From positions 62,001 through 126,000 of the forward strand of contig NZ_CP012644.1 of assembly GCF_001310085.1 (NCBI RefSeq): a DNA stretch of 64,000 nt. Direction: 5' to 3'. The notes below the pieces were generated by a model. That model searched no databases, was not told the DNA's origin, and saw only the letters and a list, made by a program, of their open reading frames with translations. The stretch comes from Rufibacter tibetensis. Lineage in GTDB: Bacteria; Bacteroidota; Bacteroidia; Cytophagales; Hymenobacteraceae. Positions 26,735-36,044 of this stretch are shown here, in pieces (the first letter of the stretch is position 1; every line of letters begins with the position of its first letter). The translations under genes were made by a program, and so were the position numbers.

Positions 26735-28066
26735 ATGGAGACACAACTACTTTTCGTCGCCCATGGAATCAATGACGGGTTCCTGAGGGCCTGTGACGAG
26801 TCGCTGGAGACGGTGCTGGCCATCTGCCGGTTCATCACGCCCACGTTCATGAGCATTGCCCTGATCGTTTCCATCGGGCGGGGCTACCTGTCCGGCTATG
26901 GCCTGCAGATGGACCTCTCACCGGTGGTCAAGGCGCTGGCCCTCTTCCTCCTGCTCTTTTTCTACCGGGACCTGACCCATATCCTGGGGGCGGGGATAAA
27001 AGGGGTCACCCAGCTTTTTGACGGCTCGGGGAACGTGGGGGAGGCCCTGCAGAAACTGACGGCGCCACCCGGGATTGTGGCGGCGGCCCAGGCGGACACG
27101 GTGGCCCCGGCGGACGTCGTGGAGCAGGGCGGCGCCTGGTACTCCAAAATCTACCACAGCATCGCCAACTTCTCCCTCATGAACCTGATCACGGAGTTTT
27201 TCACCACGACCACCGTCCTGTTTATCCGCCAGATCGTGCTCTTCATCCGGCAGTTCGTGCTGGGCTTCCTCTACGTGGTGGGCCCGCTGGCCATCTGCCT
27301 TTCCGTGGTGCCGGCATTCTCCGGCCTGGCCGGCAAGTGGCTCCAGAACTTCATCGCGGTGCAGTTCTGGGCGCTGACCATGAACCTGCTCGATTTGATC
27401 TACACCAACTTCGCAAACCAGAACACCACCGAGGGAGGGGTGCTGGGCGGCATGGTGACCATCGGCCAGACCTACAACGATGCGCAGTTCCTGGTGATGT
27501 CCGTCGCCTTCATCATCCTGTACTGCATGGTGCCCACTTTGACGGGCTACTTCATCGGCTCCACCGCCGTGCAGTCTTTCATCGGCACCACCTTGGGGAT
27601 GGCAGCAGGGGCGGCAGGGACTGTTGGTGCAGTCGTATCACCCCCAGCCACTGGAGGAGGAGTTTCGGGCGTATTGGGCAGAGCCATGGGTTTTGGCAGC
27701 ACCGCAGTTCCTCCGAGTGGAGGGCTACAGGAAGGCAGGGCCTCTACATCCGGGGAGAGTGTAAACTACTCTACTCCCCAGATGCCCTCCGGAAATGCAG
27801 AACCGACTTCTGTCAGGTATAACGGGGGCTCTCCCATGGCTACAACTACATCAGGTTGGGAAGGAGGGTCTTCCGGGGAGAATGCTTCGGGGAATGACTA
27901 TGGTGATGATTCCTATCTCTCTCCCACGGATGGTTCACAAGTCCCTTCCATGGGTACGGTGGACTATCCCTACCATGGTGGGGAGGGGGACTCCTTTACA
28001 GACTACTACTTCGACGGGAACTTGGATAGCGAGGAGCCTTACAGCGACCGGTACGATGAAGATTGA
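26735..28066 (+). CDS. traJ: TraJ, VirB6-type polytopic membrane protein
   Basis: 443 residues from the ATG at 26735; the frame is open further upstream but inside traG. At least seven hydrophobic helices lie between residues 25 and 310, for example ALALFLLLFFY, FVLGFLYVVGPLAICL and VMSVAFIILYCMVPTLTGYFIG. This is the pattern of Bacteroidota TraJ (VirB6-like). The last 110 residues are a Ser/Gly/Asp-rich hydrophilic tail that looks lineage specific. Confidence 0.88.
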   Translation: METQLLFVAHGINDGFLRACDESLETVLAICRFITPTFMSIALIVSIGRGYLSGYGLQMDLSPVVKALALFLLLFFYRDLTHILGAGIKGVTQLFDGSGNVGEALQKLTAPPGIVAAAQADTVAPADVVEQGGAWYSKIYHSIANFSLMNLITEFFTTTTVLFIRQIVLFIRQFVLGFLYVVGPLAICLSVVPAFSGLAGKWLQNFIAVQFWALTMNLLDLIYTNFANQNTTEGGVLGGMVTIGQTYNDAQFLVMSVAFIILYCMVPTLTGYFIGSTAVQSFIGTTLGMAAGAAGTVGAVVSPPATGGGVSGVLGRAMGFGSTAVPPSGGLQEGRASTSGESVNYSTPQMPSGNAEPTSVRYNGGSPMATTTSGWEGGSSGENASGNDYGDDSYLSPTDGSQVPSMGTVDYPYHGGEGDSFTDYYFDGNLDSEEPYSDRYDED

Positions 28067-28097
28067 TATTGTTGCACCTACTACAACCCAGATCAAT

Positions 28098-28859
28098 ATG
28101 AGTACAATCAAAGACTTGAACACCTCTTTCAAAACCATGCAAATTATTTCACTGGCCTGCATCGTCGGGTTTGTCGTGCTCGCACTGGGCGCGGGATACG
28201 GGTTCTACAAGGTAACCCAGAATGCGGGCCGTAGGGTGTATGTGGTGACGAACTCAGGCTCGGCTGCGGCGCTGGCGGTCGGGGCAGATGTCCGTACCCC
28301 CTTTGAGGCCAGAAACATGGTGAAGGGTTTCATGAAAACCATGTTCGGCCATGACCAATATACCTTCAAGCAGAACCTGGACGCCGCACTGCCCTTGATC
28401 GAAGGGGCCGGGGGACGTCGGATTTTCGAGAACTTCAACCGGGGGCAGGTCCTGCAGAACTACCAGCGTTACTCCGCCCGCTCCGTCCTGGACGTGGACA
28501 GCATCCACTTAGACATGAAGACGCGGCCTTTCTCAGGAAGGGTGTACACCAAACAGCGGATCTTCATCGGGGACCAGCAGAGGCAGAGCCTCCCGATGGC
28601 CGCCCGCTTCAACTTGGTGGAGACGGAACGCTCCGATGAAAACCCCTACGGCCTGCTGATCACCGATTTCGACTACATCCCCTATAACCCGCCGGTCTCC
28701 CGCGAGGAAAAAGAGTTCCTCCAGCAGCAGGAAGCGGAGCGGCAAAGGAGATTGCAGGAGGCGGCCGCCGGGGCGGGGGTCACACCGCCCGGATATGCAA
28801 ACCCAACCCTTGGGGAAACCTCTGCTGCGGAACCTGGGCCTATGCCACTCCGGCAATAA
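28098..28859 (+). CDS. traK: TraK, VirB8-like conjugation protein
   Basis: About 253 residues. The start is set at 28098 (MSTIKDLNTSFKTMQII), which fits the usual TraK beginning; an in-frame ATG at 28056, overlapping traJ, is the alternative. One membrane helix (SLACIVGFVVLALGAGYGFY) precedes a periplasmic domain with RNMVKGFMKTMFGHDQYTFKQNLDAALPLI. VirB8-type proteins are periplasmic scaffolds of the channel. It sits 31 bp after traJ. Confidence 0.88.
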   Translation: MSTIKDLNTSFKTMQIISLACIVGFVVLALGAGYGFYKVTQNAGRRVYVVTNSGSAAALAVGADVRTPFEARNMVKGFMKTMFGHDQYTFKQNLDAALPLIEGAGGRRIFENFNRGQVLQNYQRYSARSVLDVDSIHLDMKTRPFSGRVYTKQRIFIGDQQRQSLPMAARFNLVETERSDENPYGLLITDFDYIPYNPPVSREEKEFLQQQEAERQRRLQEAAAGAGVTPPGYANPTLGETSAAEPGPMPLRQ

Positions 28860-28880
28860 TTTTCACCTAACATAAACATC

Positions 28881-29735
28881 ATGAGAAATCTTCGCTACAC
28901 GTTTGCTTTCCTTTGGTGGATATGGGCGATGGGCGAGGCCCTTGCCCAGGAGGCAAGCCCGCTCCTGGATATCGCCGTCTCGGATTCCTCTACCACCTAC
29001 CTCGTGTTCAATGGGCCGGTATCCCTGGTCGATGTGGGCATGGCCAACAACTACCAGGTGAAAATAGAGGCCAATGCGGTCTTCGTCCGGGCTAGGAAGA
29101 AGAACCCGGCACCGACCCCGATTCTCATCCGCCACGGTTCGAACTACTGGATGGGGCGACTGGTGTACAGCGCCAACCCTGTGTTGAAGCTGTATGACTT
29201 CAAAGGAGCCACCCTGGCATCTGGGACCACCGGCCAGGGCGCTTCAGGCAGCCTGACCGGGAACCCCCTGGCCTTAAGCGCCCCCATTAGAAGGGAGGAA
29301 GTGGAAAGAAAGCTCTCCAGACTGGGGCAGGAGAAGGAAGAGCATCGGGCAGTGGCTGTGGTCGGCAATGGCCTGGTACTGTCGCTGGCCAATGTCCGCA
29401 ACGACAAAAAGTTCACCTACCTGCGCCTCAAGGTCATCAACAGGACGAACATCGATTATCTGGTGGACATCACGGACTTTCAGCTCGTGGAGAACGCCAA
29501 AGGGAAATTCCTGGGCAAAAAGAAAAACCAGGCCCGTCGCCCCCTTGCCCCGGCGGGTGGTGAGGCAAACCAGAACATCGAAGGGCGCTCCACCGGGTAC
29601 CTGACCTATGCAATCCCGCTTTACGCGGCCACCAATGACGGGTACCTGGAGGTAACCCTTCGGGAGCTCCATGGGGCAAGGGTATTGGTATTGCCTATTC
29701 CCAGTAGATTGATCAATCGGGCCAAGACCATTTAA
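28881..29735 (+). CDS. traN: TraN, VirB9-like conjugation protein (DUF4138)
   Basis: 284 residues with an N-terminal signal segment (FAFLWWIWAMGEALAQ). The DUF4138 pattern follows: TTYLVFNGPVSLVDVG, ARKKNPAPTPILIRHG, then LRLKVINRTNIDYLVDITDFQLV. It would form part of the outer ring of the channel together with TraM. It precedes traM here, whereas in CTnDOT-type operons it follows traM. It ends 10 bp before traM. Confidence 0.85.
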   Translation: MRNLRYTFAFLWWIWAMGEALAQEASPLLDIAVSDSSTTYLVFNGPVSLVDVGMANNYQVKIEANAVFVRARKKNPAPTPILIRHGSNYWMGRLVYSANPVLKLYDFKGATLASGTTGQGASGSLTGNPLALSAPIRREEVERKLSRLGQEKEEHRAVAVVGNGLVLSLANVRNDKKFTYLRLKVINRTNIDYLVDITDFQLVENAKGKFLGKKKNQARRPLAPAGGEANQNIEGRSTGYLTYAIPLYAATNDGYLEVTLRELHGARVLVLPIPSRLINRAKTI

Positions 29736-29745
29736 ACATTCAGAA

Positions 29746-31068
29746 ATGGAAATCATAGACGAAAACTACCATAGCGGAAACCTGGGGGAGACAACCCCCG
29801 CAAGGGATAGCCACGGTTACCATAGGAGAAAACCTTTGGAGGAAGCCCTGAGGGAACATTGGTTCCAAGTCCTGATGGGTTTGGTGGTGGTACTCTTCGC
29901 CGGCCTTTTCCTCTGGCTGCGCACGGCCCAGAGCGCGGCCCGGGAGAACATTGATCCCGTAGCCGCAGCCTCTGTCAATATTGAGCAGGCGATTCCGGAA
30001 GTGGCCATTGATAGGATCGAAAATAAAACTCCCTCCGCTATCCTGGAGGAACAAAGGAAGCTGGAATTAGAGGCCCGAAACGCTGCCCCCCAGCCAACCG
30101 GGGAGGAAGTGGCAAGTGCTTTTGTCACCGATACGTCAGGACAGGCCGCCCGGAGGCAGCTGCGGAACGGGCCGCAGGCTTTGCGGCAGAGCCGGGCGGA
30201 GGCAATGGAGGTGCGGCATTCCTCGGTAGGGCATTTCCGAACGGGTTCCCACACTGCCGGAAGTATCCCTGGCAGGGGGCGTCCGATAGCGTCAAATGAT
30301 CCTCCGCAGCCTCAATATGACAGTGACGGAACCCCTTTTGAAACGAACCAGGAAATCCTGCGGATGCTCGCCGCCTCTTCTCCCCAGACGAGGCAGGTGT
30401 ATGAACAGACCACCGGCAGGAGGTACCGGGAACCCGGGAAGGGCAATGTTTCCAAACCTGCACCGGCCTCCCAGACGCCTGGCTCGGATGGCTTCTACAC
30501 CTACAAAGCTTCCAGCGGCCGGTTCAACCCCAGTGCAGCGGGCCACAACCCGGCAGACGGCCCTACCCCGGATGCCTTCTTCAGGTGCGTGGTTTCCGGG
30601 AAACAGAGAATCCGTAGCGGCTCCGCGGTGATCATGCGCCTGCTGGAGGATGCCGTGATATCCGGGGTGACCTTTCCCAGGAACATGGTATTCGCCGGTG
30701 TGGCCAAGGTTGAGGCGAACCGGGTCACCCTGCAGATCGACCGGCTGGGACCGACGAGGGTGAAAGCGGATATCTATGACCTCAACTACTTGCCTGGCAT
30801 AATGATAGACCCTGAAAAGCGGGTCGCCAAAGAGCTGGACCAAGGGTTCGGCGATCTTCAGCGGCAGGCAAGCCAGGAGATCAGCACGGCCATAGACCGA
30901 TCCGCCTCCAGCGCCAATTCAGTGCTTGGGGTAGCCGGCCGGGTGGCGGCTAACGTGGTCTCTCGGCCCAGGACGCGCCAAAGGCAGCGGGACGTGCTGC
31001 TGCCGGACGGGTATCCCGTCTTGATCACTTCGGCCGCGGCAGGCCAAATGGAGTCAGCCGGCTTGTAG
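29746..31068 (+). CDS. traM: TraM, VirB10-like conjugation protein
   Basis: 440 residues. A cytoplasmic start, one membrane helix (FQVLMGLVVVLFAGLFLWL, about residues 42-60), a long variable linker, and then a conserved beta-rich C-terminal domain with FRCVVSGKQRIRSGSAVIMRLLE and TFPRNMVFAGVAKVEANRV. This is the TraM/VirB10 layout spanning the envelope. It lies between traN and the traI-like gene. Confidence 0.88.
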   Translation: MEIIDENYHSGNLGETTPARDSHGYHRRKPLEEALREHWFQVLMGLVVVLFAGLFLWLRTAQSAARENIDPVAAASVNIEQAIPEVAIDRIENKTPSAILEEQRKLELEARNAAPQPTGEEVASAFVTDTSGQAARRQLRNGPQALRQSRAEAMEVRHSSVGHFRTGSHTAGSIPGRGRPIASNDPPQPQYDSDGTPFETNQEILRMLAASSPQTRQVYEQTTGRRYREPGKGNVSKPAPASQTPGSDGFYTYKASSGRFNPSAAGHNPADGPTPDAFFRCVVSGKQRIRSGSAVIMRLLEDAVISGVTFPRNMVFAGVAKVEANRVTLQIDRLGPTRVKADIYDLNYLPGIMIDPEKRVAKELDQGFGDLQRQASQEISTAIDRSASSANSVLGVAGRVAANVVSRPRTRQRQRDVLLPDGYPVLITSAAAGQMESAGL

Positions 31069-31104
31069 TAAGGATCCAGTGTTCTAACATTAAAATTAAA
31101 AGGG

Positions 31105-31989
31105 ATGAGAAAGCTTGTTTTAACGGTAGCGGCGGCGGGGGTATTGGTCACCCGACCCGCTAACACAGATGCCCAGTTCGTGGTGAATGACCCTATCCAC
31201 ATGGGGGTCCATATCGGGGAATTCGCCAAACGCCTCGCCCAGTGGTCAGAGACCGTTCAGAATTACCAGGTGATAAAGGATGCCCGCACAATAGCCGGGG
31301 TAACAAAGGACCTCACCGGGGAGGTAAAGGATCTCACCTCTGAGGGCCTTGCGCTTCAACGCCGGATCCAGGAAGACCTGAGGAAAGTGCATAGTATCGT
31401 GGACCTTCGAATTTCCAACCCTGCTGAACTGTTTGCCCGCGCCTTGGCAATGTCCGGTGGCAGCTCCGGCACGCATTACCTGCCGCACTTTTCCAAGGCC
31501 CAACGGCTGCGGATAGCCCTCCAGAACAAAAACCCGGAGGAAGACATCAAGACCATCTTTTCTGTTTTCTCCAGGACCTCCGGTGACTCGGATGCCAACG
31601 CCCGGATGAGCTCAACCGAATATGTGGAGCGTCGGGAGGAGTCGGCTGTATCAGCCTATGCCTACGAGAAAATGAACCAGAAAAAGAAAATCCAGACGGC
31701 CCTAAACTACTACAAGATTGCCGATGAGATGACGGGGCAAAGTATCGAGATGAACGCTACCCTGAAAAATCCCGGTCGGTATTCCATGACGGAAGGAGAG
31801 CGGATGGCCATGATACATGCCTCGAATGAGAACATGGTTCGGGCGATGCAGTTGCGGCAGGAGGCCGACAGGCTGATCTCGGAGAGTACCCAAAAAGGAC
31901 CTGCCCACATCGCCGCCGAAAGGGTGTACACGGACCTTCTCGCCCAAAAGCAGCTGATCGATTTGGAAAGTAGAAGCAAAGCGTATTAA
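31105..31989 (+). CDS. traI: TraI/VirB5-like conjugation protein (DUF4141-like)
   Basis: 294 residues with a signal peptide (LVLTVAAAGVLVTRPANTDAQ) followed by FVVNDPIHMGVHIGEFAKRLAQWSETVQNYQVIKDA. That matches the start of Bacteroidota TraI/VirB5-like proteins, a helical bundle that binds the pilus tip or channel. The rest is helical and charged. It is the last clear tra gene, displaced from the usual place between traG and traJ. Confidence 0.75.
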   Translation: MRKLVLTVAAAGVLVTRPANTDAQFVVNDPIHMGVHIGEFAKRLAQWSETVQNYQVIKDARTIAGVTKDLTGEVKDLTSEGLALQRRIQEDLRKVHSIVDLRISNPAELFARALAMSGGSSGTHYLPHFSKAQRLRIALQNKNPEEDIKTIFSVFSRTSGDSDANARMSSTEYVERREESAVSAYAYEKMNQKKKIQTALNYYKIADEMTGQSIEMNATLKNPGRYSMTEGERMAMIHASNENMVRAMQLRQEADRLISESTQKGPAHIAAERVYTDLLAQKQLIDLESRSKAY

Positions 31990-31990
31990 G

Positions 31991-32107
31991 ATGGGGAAAG
32001 ACATTCACCTGCCTCTTAACAGCAATGGGGATTGCCCTTTATTCCCGGCACTGGCCACCGGTGCGTTCTACATGGCCTCCTGGACCAGCCTTGTAGGACG
32101 CCAGTAA
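31991..32107 (+). CDS. Possible 38-residue ORF after traI
   Basis: An ATG directly after the traI stop opens 38 codons. The second half is fairly hydrophobic (FPALATGAFYMASWTSLVG). It may be a tiny membrane protein of the tra operon or a gene remnant. Support is weak. Confidence 0.25.
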   Translation: MGKDIHLPLNSNGDCPLFPALATGAFYMASWTSLVGRQ

Positions 32108-32588
32108 AAAATACAGGAACTCAGTCTCCCCACTTTCCTCACCCATAAGGCTTCACCTATTGGTTTACAGAATTATAGATAATTGGACGCAAGGGTAAGT
32201 ACCGAATCCTAACTGCTCGCTTGTTTGTGGCCCTTTAGTTATTCTGAATGGGGAGAGTGGCTACTTCTTCATGCAATTGGGAAGTGGCACTTATCAACGA
32301 AATGGAACAAAGGATATAAAGAAGGGAGGTGATCAGAAATCTTAGCTAAGGGCGCATGAGAGAACTGAAGGTGACCAGTACGTGTGGAACCAGGTTTCGC
32401 TGGCCTCCACAGACAAGAAGAGGCTGCTGCTCAACCATAGTAGCTTGGATGGATTGACTGACCGCCTTTAACTTCCCTCAGATTACGATACCATTCAAGT
32501 AAGGGTCTCCTTTAAACAGTATCCTGGAGAGGAGTGCGCAGGAAAACCATTTCACGCTTAACTAAAAATAACATTGTATATAGAAGAA
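32108..32588. other. Degraded stretch at the end of the tra operon
   Basis: 480 bp. One short in-frame piece ending in QVSLASTDKKRLLLNHSSLDGLTDRL (to about 32471) looks like the C-terminal tail of a lost protein, but it has stops upstream. The usual traL, traO, traP and traQ genes are not visible. Confidence 0.4.
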
Positions 32589-32957
32589 ATGAATAGCATA
32601 CCATATCAAGCAGACAGATTGAATTTTAGGGAAATGTTAGAGCCTATCATTAGCTCTGCTACCTGCTGGATGATATTATTCTTTATGGGAATCTGGATAT
32701 TAATAAAGATTATAAAAAAGGACAAAAAGAGAATAGTATCAAGCATTTCAATGTATGACCCTTCTTCTCTTACATTCCTAACAACTATCCCATCTAAACC
32801 CATAGCTAAAATCGATTACTCTATTACCCCAGCAGACCCGAGATTTCAAACATTGCCTTGGGAGTATAAGGAAGCATTGTATGTAAACCGGATTAACCAA
32901 TTGACCAAAAAGTGCCGGAAATTGCAGGAACAGTTGAATGCGGCTCGAATCAAGTAG
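32589..32957 (+). CDS. Hypothetical membrane protein
   Basis: About 122 residues from the ATG at 32589. One strong membrane helix (residues about 25-45, CWMILFFMGIWILIKII) is followed by a basic stretch and a C-terminal helix rich in Lys and Gln (RINQLTKKCRKLQEQLNAA), probably a coiled coil. No family is recognised. Lower GC than the tra genes suggests a different origin. Confidence 0.6.
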   Translation: MNSIPYQADRLNFREMLEPIISSATCWMILFFMGIWILIKIIKKDKKRIVSSISMYDPSSLTFLTTIPSKPIAKIDYSITPADPRFQTLPWEYKEALYVNRINQLTKKCRKLQEQLNAARIK

Positions 32958-33250
32958 GTATTTCCTCCTCTTTACCTGTAAGCGAATAAAAAAATATACT
33001 ATTTTACCGTTTGCTCCATAAATGGGGTGCATATAGCCAATTTGTTGGGCCTTGCTCCAGCGGTTCATACCGCAGGGCAGGGCTTAGGGATACTATCGGT
33101 AACCGGGCAGACAATCTGCCGCCAACCCATTATCCTTTAGCCCTCTTGAACAAGACAGAGCAAAAACAGTGTGGACAAGTGCATTTCGGGCAGTGGGATA
33201 GAATCGCAGAAAGCTGTTTACCTTTAATTTCCCAAATGACAAAAAAAGGG

Positions 33251-33721
33251 CTACAGGAGCCCTTCGTCTGCCATGGAGAGGTACCCCCACTGGTCAGGAT
33301 GATGTGATCAAGGATGGCAATATTCAGCAAGGCACCTCCTTCTTTCACCTTTTTGGTCAGCTGGATGTCGGCCGGGCTGGGCTGCCTGTTTCCTGAAGGA
33401 TGGTTATGGCAAAGGATCACCCCACTCGCGCAGGCCTTTATCGTTGACACGAAGATGAGCTTTGGATCAGCTACCGTCCCCGCAATGCCTCCACTGGAGA
33501 GTTCGTATGTACCCAGTACCTGTTTGGCCCTGTTGAGAAGTAATACTTTAAAATGTTCTACGAGCTCCAGCTTCCCTGGGTCCCAGTTTTTCAGCAAGAG
33601 GTCGTAGGTGTCTTCCGAGCAGGTGATCTTCGCGCGCGGGGAGGCTTTCACTTTGGAACGATAAGTCAATCTCTCTTCGGCTACTCGGAAAGGGGCAGAG
33701 CTTCCAGGGCTTTTTTTCCAT
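33251..33721 (-). pseudogene. RadC-like JAB/MPN+ domain gene with two frameshifts
   Basis: The core carries the full MPN+ signature ILCHNHPSGNRQPSPAD and ELSSGGIAGTVADPKLIFVSTIKA. The C-terminal end reads DHIILTSGG and then leaves the family pattern; one missing base near 33285 would restore YLSMADEGLL and a stop at 33251. At the 5' side the Met at 33721 (MEKKPWKLCPF) is in a different frame from the core (RVAEERLTYRSKVKAS), so a second frameshift lies near 33690. As it stands, the open frame runs 33879-33130 with unrelated ends. RadC-like proteins are common plasmid genes; the DNA-repair role once proposed for the family is doubtful. Confidence 0.75.
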
Positions 33722-33924
33722 AATCGCTCTAAGGTTAAGGTGGGACATTGATTATGTTGCCCGGTCAAGCCTGCGGAACGTACTACCTTGGCGGTGAGAG
33801 GACCCTTGTCCGGGCCGGAGGCTAACTTTGCGCCAGAGGGATGTCTTACGTTATAGGTTTCTCGGAGCGAAACACCCAAATGAAATAACCCATAAACAAG
33901 ATGTAATCTTATGTCTGTTCACTA

Positions 33925-33972
33925 TATGTAAGTTAAATATTTAACATGTTAACTTGTTAATTTATATACAAA
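33925..33972 (+). repeat. Short TTAA-N4 octad tract
   Basis: Six consecutive octads in register: TATGTAAG, TTAAATAT, TTAACATG, TTAACTTG, TTAATTTA, TATACAAA. This is the same pattern and spacing as the large array before parA. It lies about 200 bp upstream of the restored start of the broken radC-like gene. Confidence 0.7.
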
Positions 33973-35067
33973 ATGCAAAGCTAATATACATGGATATCAA
34001 GGATTTGGCTAGGGGATTGATATTAATGATAGTAACTGAAGTAGGACATACAAATAAACCTTTTAAAAGACCTTCATTAAGTCTTATCGGAATCCGCATC
34101 GCGCTCCAAAATTGAGAGGTTCAATGTTTGGGTACCCCATAGAAAACAGGCCGAAGTATAGTGATCTTAATTATAGCCGAAGTTTAGAAGCCATTTTCTT
34201 TCTTTAATTCTACTCCTCTTCTGACCCTTTTATTTTTCTTTTAAACTTACTTATAGCTGGGAAACGACTTATCAGGATTTATCTTAAGCTTCTAATAATG
34301 AAGTATTACTTTAATTCAAGTATTCCTTTATAAACTTTACTTCAATTAATACTTTAATTGTAAGCATACCTTTCTACCAATGAGCACCTACTAACAACAT
34401 AATAAAAAATTAAGTTAAAGTAAAACTTTAAAGAAGGTTCAAGTATAGGTAACACTTTCAACACCCACTAGCTCCATCCTTAAGGGAGATAAGCCTTAGC
34501 ATCGATAGGGTTGAACCACCATAAAGGACCTACAGTTCTAGTATATATGTTTGTCGAAACAATTACATGCTGTGGCAGTATGCTTTGAAAAAATCAAGGT
34601 CTACCCAGTACTAGATTTGATTTCTTTCTCTTTTACTAATCAGAGCATAAATGCAGAAGGGCTTCAATATAGTTGGTCGCCAGATAGGAACAATACAAAA
34701 CTGTAAATGCGCAAAGTTTGACGCACCTATTCTAACTTACATAGTACCACAAACTCCACTTTACTGCTAATTCTAGCAAATTACTGTGGGTAGATCATAG
34801 GCTAAGAACAGGATGATGCTTGCGATGTATAAAGTAGTATCTGTAAGTAGACTTGTCAGAAAGGTGGACCCCAGAAGATTGATATCAGTAGACCCAAAGC
34901 CATATATAGACTGAGCGGATCTTACCTAAGTTTAACATAACATTCAATTATAAAACTATAAGTAATGATATGTTAATTTGGAGCCAGATTTGAATTGCGT
35001 TCCGCTGCCGCAGCTTAGAGGCTTTTTTTCATTATGCGCTCCTGATTGCCGTGGTAACCTGGAGCCG
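33973..35067. other. Gene-free AT-rich stretch
   Basis: About 1.1 kb with no credible open frame. The part at 34300-34450 repeats words such as ACTTTAATT and AAGTATT on both strands without a fixed period. It may be the wreck of an older insertion; nothing more can be supported. Confidence 0.5.
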
Positions 35068-35964
35068 TCAGTTGAATGACTGTCGAAACTCCAGAGGTGA
35101 CATTTCGGTTTTCTTTTTGAAAAGTGTACTGAATGACTGGGCATATTCAAAGCCCAAAGCATAAGCGATCTCACTCACCGATAAATTGGTAGTGGATAGT
35201 TTTTCTTTTGCTTTTTCGATCAACTTCTCGTGGATATGTTGTTGCGTGTTTTGTCCGGTATGCAGGCGCAGGAAATCGCTTAGATAGTTGGGCGACAGGT
35301 TCATGCGTTCCGCAATACGTTGCACCGTCAAAAGCCCCTGTTGCATGGCAGTATCGGTATTAAAATACTCCTCAACAAGAAGTTCAAATTTCGTAAGCAG
35401 TTGATGGTTGTGGTTTTTGCGGGTGATGAACTGTCGCTCGTAAAAGCGGTTGGAATAGTTGAGCAGCAATTCAATTTGCGATAGAATAATTTCCTGTGTG
35501 TGTTTATCGATACGCAGGCATTCTTTGTCGATCTTGCTGAGAATATCAATAAGATCGGCTTCTTCTTCGGCGGAAAGATGCAGCGCCTCGTGGACCGCAT
35601 AAGAGAAGAAACCATAACTGTAAATGGTGCTTGCCAATGAATGGGTAAGCAAAAAATCCGGATGGAAGATGAGCAGATAGCCCGATCCGCATTCCATATG
35701 CTGCAGATCCAGATACTGCACCTGATTGGGTGCCGTAAAACTTAATACCCCGTTATCGTAATCGTAGTGTTGCTGACCATACCTTATTTTACCCTTGGCT
35801 TCTCTTTTTAAGGCTACGCAATAGAACCGGTTTACAAAACCTTTCCAAACCTTGTCTTCCAGGAAAACGCTTTCTGCCAGGTCAATGACACTCACCAGCG
35901 GATGGCGGGGTTCGGGCAAAGACAATAACCGGTGAAACTCTGAAACAGAATTAATGGCGTTCAT
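35068..35964 (-). CDS. AraC-family transcriptional regulator next to an aldo/keto reductase
   Basis: 298 residues. The N-terminal cupin-like part contains HPLVSVIDLAESVF. The C-terminal double helix-turn-helix (about 205-298) contains VQRIAERMNLSPNYLSDFLRLHTGQ and VSEIAYALGFEYAQSFSTLFKKKTEMSPLEFR. This type is commonly found beside oxidoreductase genes it controls. It is transcribed in the same direction as, and downstream of, the aldo/keto reductase, with a hairpin between them. Confidence 0.9.
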   Translation of the reverse strand: MNAINSVSEFHRLLSLPEPRHPLVSVIDLAESVFLEDKVWKGFVNRFYCVALKREAKGKIRYGQQHYDYDNGVLSFTAPNQVQYLDLQHMECGSGYLLIFHPDFLLTHSLASTIYSYGFFSYAVHEALHLSAEEEADLIDILSKIDKECLRIDKHTQEIILSQIELLLNYSNRFYERQFITRKNHNHQLLTKFELLVEEYFNTDTAMQQGLLTVQRIAERMNLSPNYLSDFLRLHTGQNTQQHIHEKLIEKAKEKLSTTNLSVSEIAYALGFEYAQSFSTLFKKKTEMSPLEFRQSFN

Positions 35965-35998
35965 TACACTACTTTAAATAACACAATCTATAAAATAA

Positions 35999-36025
35999 CG
36001 GCTGCATTTTAAAAAAATGCAGCCG
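35999..36025 (-). terminator. Hairpin between the aldo/keto reductase and AraC genes
   Basis: A perfect 12-bp stem (CGGCTGCATTTT at 35999-36010 with AAAATGCAGCCG at 36014-36025) with a 3-base loop, followed on the minus strand by TTATTTT. It probably ends the reductase transcript. The adjacent 36036-36053 carries a 4-bp tandem repeat (ATCA) over the reductase stop codon. Confidence 0.7.
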
Positions 36026-36044
36026 CGGAGAGATAATCAATCAA

